From: JAVVEH01 sp032251435
GTDB taxonomy: Bacteria; Verrucomicrobiota; Lentisphaeria; Oligosphaerales; MVZH01
Assembly: GCA_032251435.1 (NCBI GenBank)
Contig: JAVVEH010000004.1
Location: forward strand, 62,001 to 126,000
Length of the DNA: 64,000 bases
Direction: 5' to 3'
Within the stretch, counting starts at the first letter, position 1, and each line of letters opens with the position of its first letter. Below the pieces are notes generated by a model, which did not search any database, was not told where the DNA came from, and was given only the letters and a program-made list of their open reading frames with translations. This document shows positions 59,623 through 64,000 of the stretch, piece after piece. The position numbers and the translations under genes were made by a program.

Positions 59623-62076
59623 ATGCGCATATCTCCCTTATTCCGCCTTGTTTTCGCCGCCATTGTGGCGGTGTCTTGTCTTTCCGCGGTGCCCAGCGCT
59701 CAGGCGAACGAGGCCCGGGCGGCCTGGATGACAGGCTATCAAAAACTCGAGGAAGCCCGGCAAGCCGAGGATGACGGCCGCCATGAAGCCGCCACCGCCC
59801 TCTACCAGTCCGCGAAAAAGATTTTCACCGATGTGAAAACCCGCTATCCCGATTGGAATCCCACCCTGCTCCGGTACCGGATTAAATTTTGTGATGAACG
59901 CATTGAAGCCCTGCGCGCGAGTATCGAGTCAGGCGTGAAAACCATGAGTAAGAATGAGCTGTTACGGCTCCGTGAAGAGCAACAAAAAAAACTCGACTCC
60001 CTGCAATCGGCCTTGCGGCAAAAAGAACGGGATTTAACCGCCACGTCGGAAGCGTTGGAACGGGCCCGCCGCGAAGCGGCCCGGAACGCCGCCGCCAGGG
60101 AACAAACCGAAAGTCTCCTCCGCGAAAAACAATCCCTGGCTGATCAAATCACCCTGCTCAGCCAAAAAACAGAGCGTTTGGAAAAAGACTTGCTGGAAGC
60201 CCGGCAGGACATGCGGGAAACACGCCGGGCGGATATGTTGGCGGACCGTTTAACCGTCGCCGAAGCTGAAAAAGCGGACCTTCAAGAAAAACTAACCGCT
60301 CTGCGGACCCAGGTCGCCGACCTCGAAACCAGGCACAGCGCGGCGGGCGCGGAACGGGAAAAATTGAAAACCGCCCTCATCAATCATGAAGCGGCGTTGA
60401 CGCGAAAAGAAGCCGAACTGGCCGCCCGGGAAAAAACGGTGCTTGAATTGACCCGCTTGATCGGCGAGGAACGCGCCCGCTCAGCCATGGCGAATCAGCG
60501 GCTTGAGTCTTTGTCTAAACAACTGGAGGCAAGTCAGCTGGAAAACAAAACCCAGACGGCGGCCCGGGCGGATCTGGAAAAAAAATTGCGTCAGGCGGAG
60601 AAGAGTCAAAACGAAGGCGGGCCTGTGGATGCGGACACCCAAAAACAAATGGCCACCTTGAGCCAGCTAGTCAAGGCGAAAGATGAGCGCGTGGAAGCGC
60701 TGACCTTGGAGCTGAAAAGCGTCCGGGACGAGTCCGACACGCTTAAACAACAGTTGATCCGGGCGCAAGCCATGGCGGAAACCCGGACCGCCGAGGCGCT
60801 GCGGTTGGATAACCAAGTCAAAACACTGCGCGCCGACAGAACCACCCATCTGGCGCGCTTGGATGAGCTGCAGGCGAAATTGACGCATCTTTCCCAAAGT
60901 CAACACGGCGCTGCGGAAACAGTGAAACGGTATGAAGAGACCATCACGGAATTGCGGGCGGAAGCTGACCGCGCCTCCCGGCAGGCGGACGCCCGCTTGA
61001 ACCTGTTACGTCGGCAAGAACAGGAAATCAAAACATTGGGCGCCGAGATTGATGAGTTGACCCGGAAAAACCGTGACCTGCTCGACAAACCTCAACCGCC
61101 GACTGAATCGCCGGATGTCGCCGCTCTCAAACAAGACCTGCGGAACGCGTTGACCGAAACCGAATACCACCGCCAAAAAGCGGGTGAAGCCAAAAAAGAC
61201 ATGCAAAAGGCCTTGGCCCAAGCTCAAGCCTACCGCCAGAGGGCGGACGAAGCGGAAAAAGAGCGGCTGCGGCTGGCCGCCAGTTTAGAAGCCGTCACGG
61301 ATAAAACCGCGTCGGCGGTCAGCGGCCAAAAAGCGCTGGAAACCCGGTTGACAGCCGAACTGGCGGTGGCGAAAGATCGAGTGGCCGAACTGGAAAAAGA
61401 GTTACTCGCCAAGTCCTCCGCCGGTGGCCAAACCACCGAGCCGCCGCCTCCGAAAGATATTGCCCCGGTCATTTCCAAAGATACCGATCCAGTCACCCCG
61501 GAAGACACTGAGCGGGTCACCGCCCTCCTGCATAAAGGTGTTCAAGCTGAGAAGGATGGCAACCCGGAAGCCGCGGCGTGGAATTATCAACGGGCGCTGG
61601 AATACGACCCCGGACAGGTGATCGCGCTCAGACGGCTTGGGGCCCTGTCTTTAGCCAATGGCGACACAACCGCCGCCATCATCTATTTAAACCGGGCGTT
61701 TTATGTGGACCCGGATAACGTCGACACACTGACCCAGCTGGGTTTCGCCTTCATGCGCAATGAGCAGGCCGACATGGCCTTTTCCATGCTGTCCAGGGCG
61801 GTGGCGCTGGACGCGGACTCCGCGGCCACGCACACGCAACTGGGCGTGGCTTGCAGCAGCCTCGGCTGGCGGGAAGCGGCGGAAGTCCAATTCCGCCGCG
61901 CCTTGAAACAAAATCAGACATACGCGGAAGCGGCCTTCAACCTGGCCCTGCTTCTGGGGGCGGACAAAACCGGCGACCGCATGGATGACGCCCGGAAGTG
62001 GTACCAAACCGCCCGGGACAACGGGGCCGAAGCTGACCAGGCGCTGGATCAATTTTTTAACTATTCCCCGAAATAA
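59623..62076 (+). CDS. Secreted coiled-coil protein with C-terminal TPR repeats
   Basis: The 817-aa product has a signal peptide (LVFAAIVAVSCLSAVPSAQA) and an N-terminal domain shared with the preceding gene (WMTGYQKLEEARQAEDDGRHEAATALYQSAKKIF). A coiled coil of about 550 residues follows. At the C-terminus (about 640-800) lie TPR repeats such as AWNYQRALEYDPGQVIALRRLGALSLANGD and VEFRRALKQNQTYAEAAFNLALLLG-like units. Such proteins usually organise partners at the cell envelope. It is transcribed separately from its paralogue by the terminator between them. Confidence 0.85.
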   Translation: MRISPLFRLVFAAIVAVSCLSAVPSAQANEARAAWMTGYQKLEEARQAEDDGRHEAATALYQSAKKIFTDVKTRYPDWNPTLLRYRIKFCDERIEALRASIESGVKTMSKNELLRLREEQQKKLDSLQSALRQKERDLTATSEALERARREAARNAAAREQTESLLREKQSLADQITLLSQKTERLEKDLLEARQDMRETRRADMLADRLTVAEAEKADLQEKLTALRTQVADLETRHSAAGAEREKLKTALINHEAALTRKEAELAAREKTVLELTRLIGEERARSAMANQRLESLSKQLEASQLENKTQTAARADLEKKLRQAEKSQNEGGPVDADTQKQMATLSQLVKAKDERVEALTLELKSVRDESDTLKQQLIRAQAMAETRTAEALRLDNQVKTLRADRTTHLARLDELQAKLTHLSQSQHGAAETVKRYEETITELRAEADRASRQADARLNLLRRQEQEIKTLGAEIDELTRKNRDLLDKPQPPTESPDVAALKQDLRNALTETEYHRQKAGEAKKDMQKALAQAQAYRQRADEAEKERLRLAASLEAVTDKTASAVSGQKALETRLTAELAVAKDRVAELEKELLAKSSAGGQTTEPPPPKDIAPVISKDTDPVTPEDTERVTALLHKGVQAEKDGNPEAAAWNYQRALEYDPGQVIALRRLGALSLANGDTTAAIIYLNRAFYVDPDNVDTLTQLGFAFMRNEQADMAFSMLSRAVALDADSAATHTQLGVACSSLGWREAAEVQFRRALKQNQTYAEAAFNLALLLGADKTGDRMDDARKWYQTARDNGAEADQALDQFFNYSPK

Positions 62077-62103
62077 AACAACCCGTAAACAGGAACACAC
62101 ATT

Positions 62104-62733
62104 ATGCTGGAAAAATTGGCGGAATTTGGCGTTCTCCCCGTCATCGCGGTCGATACGGTGGACCAGGGACTGAACCTTTGTGAAGCGCTGATGAAAGGCG
62201 GCCTGGCGGCGGCGGAAATCACCTTCCGGACCGATGCGGCGGAAGCGACAATCAAGGCGGTTGTCAAGGAATTCCCGACCATGACCGTCGGCGCCGGCAC
62301 GGTTCTCACGGTGAAAGATCTCAACCGAGCCATGGACGCGGGCGCCTCTTTCGCCGTGGCGCCCGGATGCAACCCGACGGTCGTCAAGGCGGCGGTCGAC
62401 GCGGACTTTGATTTCGCGCCGGGCATTTGCACACCCAGCGATATTGAGCGTGCTCTGGAGTTTGGGGTCAGCGATTTAAAATTCTTTCCGGCGGAGGCCG
62501 CGGGTGGGGTTCCCATGCTGACATCCATCTGCGCTCCCTATATGCATTTAGGACTTCAGGTCTGTCCCACCGGCGGCATAAAACTTGGCAACATGGCCAG
62601 TTACCTGTCTTTGCCGTACGTGCCGGTGGTCGGCGGCACGTGGCTGGCCCCGAAAGATAAGATTAAAGCCGGCGACTGGGACGCGATTTCCGCCTTGGCC
62701 GCCGAGGCGGTTCAAGCGGTGAAAGCTCTGTGA
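62104..62733 (+). CDS. eda: KDPG/KHG aldolase
   Basis: Eda cleaves 2-keto-3-deoxy-6-phosphogluconate to pyruvate and glyceraldehyde 3-phosphate in Entner-Doudoroff or uronate catabolism. The 209-aa product has the catalytic Glu38 in AEITFRTD, the Schiff-base Lys126 in SDLKFFPAEAAGG and the phosphate-binding PTGGIKLGN segment, plus TVGAGTVLTVKD. Length is normal. It starts 27 bases after the TPR gene and precedes a cupin gene by 57 bases, suggesting sugar-acid catabolism. Confidence 0.95.
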   Translation: MLEKLAEFGVLPVIAVDTVDQGLNLCEALMKGGLAAAEITFRTDAAEATIKAVVKEFPTMTVGAGTVLTVKDLNRAMDAGASFAVAPGCNPTVVKAAVDADFDFAPGICTPSDIERALEFGVSDLKFFPAEAAGGVPMLTSICAPYMHLGLQVCPTGGIKLGNMASYLSLPYVPVVGGTWLAPKDKIKAGDWDAISALAAEAVQAVKAL

Positions 62734-62790
62734 GCCGCGGCGGCTTCGACACCCGGGTGCGAATCCGACCCGGCCATACTTGGAACAATC

Positions 62791-63171
62791 ATGCCTGAAA
62801 ACACTGTGAAACCCCTTGTCCGTCACCTGAACGAAACCGATGCTGTCACCTGCCCGTACGGCCAGGTGAGGCGAGTCATCACGGGCGGTGAATTTCCCGG
62901 TGCGAATGTGCATGTGGTCACCGTGAGCCGCGGCGGCGAGCATTATCACCGCGCCTATGACGAAGTGTATTATGTCCTGTCTGGAACCGGTCACATGTGG
63001 CTGGGGGGCGAGACGCACTCTCTGAGTCCGGGCACCGTGGCCGTCATTCCGGCGGGGATCCCCCACTCTCTGGAAGCGGATTCAGACGGAGATCTGACCT
63101 TCATCATCTTCGGACTGCCCGGCATAGCTATTGACGACCCCGCCGCCACCCCGCTCAAGCCCGGCGAATAA
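62791..63171 (+). CDS. Cupin-fold protein
   Basis: The 126-aa product is a single cupin barrel. Motif 1 is SRGGEHYHRAYDEVYYVLSGTGHMWLGGE (metal-binding His, His and Glu). Motif 2 is SPGTVAVIPAGIPHSLEADSDGDL (with His). Cupins include sugar isomerases, dioxygenases and ligand-binding proteins. Placement after eda hints at a sugar-acid role, but the reaction cannot be named. A weak ribosome site precedes ATG 62791. Confidence 0.88.
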   Translation: MPENTVKPLVRHLNETDAVTCPYGQVRRVITGGEFPGANVHVVTVSRGGEHYHRAYDEVYYVLSGTGHMWLGGETHSLSPGTVAVIPAGIPHSLEADSDGDLTFIIFGLPGIAIDDPAATPLKPGE

Positions 63172-63273
63172 ACTCGTTTCCCTCTCTCAACCTTAATCTC
63201 AATCTTAATCCACTGTGATCCCATAACTCGGGAAATAGGATTATTTGACTCATTGATTCAGGACACATGGACG

Positions 63274-63930
63274 ATGGACATTTTTTCCGGTGATAAAAAA
63301 GTGGGGGCCTCTATTCTGTCCGGCCCTGAAAACCGATTCAAAGACTGGGCTGTTCCGCGGCTGCCTCGGTGGCTGGAAACGTATCATTTAACTCTGTTGA
63401 CCATCCTCTGGAGCGCTGTCAATGTGCTCCTGGGTTACGCCGCCAAACACAGTTTGCACTGGCTGTGGCTGGTTTCCGCGATGATCATTCTCCAATATGT
63501 GACGGATCTGTTTGATGGAGAAGTCGGTCGGCAGCGGAACACCGGACTGATCAAATGGGGATTTTATATGGACCATTTTCTGGATTTCATTTTCCTGTGC
63601 TCCCTGGTGTTTGTCGGCTATAAAATTTCTCCTCCCGAACTGGTTGACTGGTATTTCGGTTTGCTGGTTATTGTCGCGGCCTTCATGGTGAATTCATTTC
63701 TGTCTTTCGCCGCCACAAACAAATTTGAAATTTACCACGCGGGCTTGGGCCCCACGGAAATGCGGGTCGGATTCATCCTGATCAACGCCTTTATCAGTAT
63801 CCGCGGAACCCGCGATTTTCATCTGCTTCTGCCACTGGCGGTTGTCATTTGTCTCGTGGCCCTTGTGCTGTATACTTGGACCATCCAAAAAAAACTCTGG
63901 GGCCACGACATGGCAGTAAAAAACAGGTAA
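63274..63930 (+). CDS. CDP-alcohol phosphotransferase-family membrane protein
   Basis: The 218-aa product has several membrane helices and the CDP-alcohol phosphatidyltransferase motif. This reads DLFDGEVGRQRNTGLIKWG then FYMDHFLD, giving D-x2-D-G-x3-R ... G-x3-D-x3-D with all four aspartates present. The residue usually Ala before Arg is Gly. Such enzymes transfer a phosphoalcohol from a CDP-linked donor to an acceptor in phospholipid or polar-lipid synthesis; the acceptor is unknown. ATG 63274 has AGGA 10 bases upstream. TTG 63253 is an alternative. Confidence 0.85.
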   Translation: MDIFSGDKKVGASILSGPENRFKDWAVPRLPRWLETYHLTLLTILWSAVNVLLGYAAKHSLHWLWLVSAMIILQYVTDLFDGEVGRQRNTGLIKWGFYMDHFLDFIFLCSLVFVGYKISPPELVDWYFGLLVIVAAFMVNSFLSFAATNKFEIYHAGLGPTEMRVGFILINAFISIRGTRDFHLLLPLAVVICLVALVLYTWTIQKKLWGHDMAVKNR

Positions 63931-64000
63931 CCGTCACGATTCTTTCATCGCCTTCCATTTTTTTGTCCATAGAAAACAGGAAAAGGAATGGCATCATGGC

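Noticed and set aside
63988..64000. Start of a further gene at the right edge (AAAAGGA then ATG at 63996)
   Set aside because: Only five bases after the ATG are available; nothing can be said about the product.
1..64000. CRISPR array or rRNA genes
   Set aside because: No regularly spaced repeats and no rRNA-like sequence were seen anywhere in the window.

Overview
The window is about 64 kb of bacterial chromosome with GC-rich, densely packed genes. It holds one tRNA and no rRNA, CRISPR array or intact transposon. The gene repertoire suggests a PVC-group bacterium, most likely Kiritimatiellota/Lentisphaerota-like. The pointers are a Tad pilus locus carrying FHA domains, a tandem-kinase/FGE-sulfatase protein, a possible sulfatase remnant, a small SAP-motif protein and long secreted coiled-coil proteins. 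This assignment is inference; no marker gene in the window settles it.

Layout. (1) 1-6.7 kb: the start of a BatA-like gene, an FmdB-type zinc ribbon protein, an 815-aa repeat-rich lipoprotein, then aroB and a shikimate kinase fused to a degenerate shikimate-dehydrogenase substrate-binding domain. Decayed fragments and a small SAP-motif protein follow. (2) 6.9-26.3 kb: a Tad/Flp type IVc pilus locus with two major-type pilin genes, prepilin peptidase, TadE/TadG-like pseudopilins, CpaB, secretin, an FHA-fused TadA ATPase, TadB and TadC. It continues into a phospho-signalling block (a membrane FHA protein, a double-FHA membrane protein, and a PP2C phosphatase fused to a Ser/Thr kinase), then a second TadA ATPase, a third pilin and two secreted proteins. 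(3) 26.35-32.4 kb, minus strand: an AlbA_2/Schlafen-type protein, an Mre11/SbcD-type phosphoesterase and a YhaN/Rad50-type ATPase in one overlapping operon. (4) 32.7-35.4 kb: a BtuFDC-type ABC importer. (5) 35.6-40.8 kb: tRNA-Ser(UGA), then a YfiR-like protein and hybrid histidine kinase facing a TonB-dependent receptor. (6) 41.1-45 kb: a tandem-kinase/FGE receptor divergent from a small membrane protein. (7) 45.2-55.4 kb, minus strand: a seven-gene envelope cluster (VWA, DUF4139, VWA, unknown, DUF4139, sensor kinase, response regulator) behind a good sigma-70-like promoter. (8) 55.9-63.9 kb: a U32 peptidase, phosphopentomutase, two paralogous secreted coiled-coil proteins, KDPG aldolase, a cupin and a CDP-alcohol phosphotransferase.

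The best candidates for under-described biology are the Tad pilus wired to a kinase/phosphatase/FHA module, the AlbA_2-phosphoesterase-YhaN operon (a DNA-processing or defence candidate), and the VWA/DUF4139/two-component operon. The AroK fusion with a catalytically dead AroE-like domain is a smaller but clear oddity. All functional assignments rest on motif reading by eye; no database search was run.
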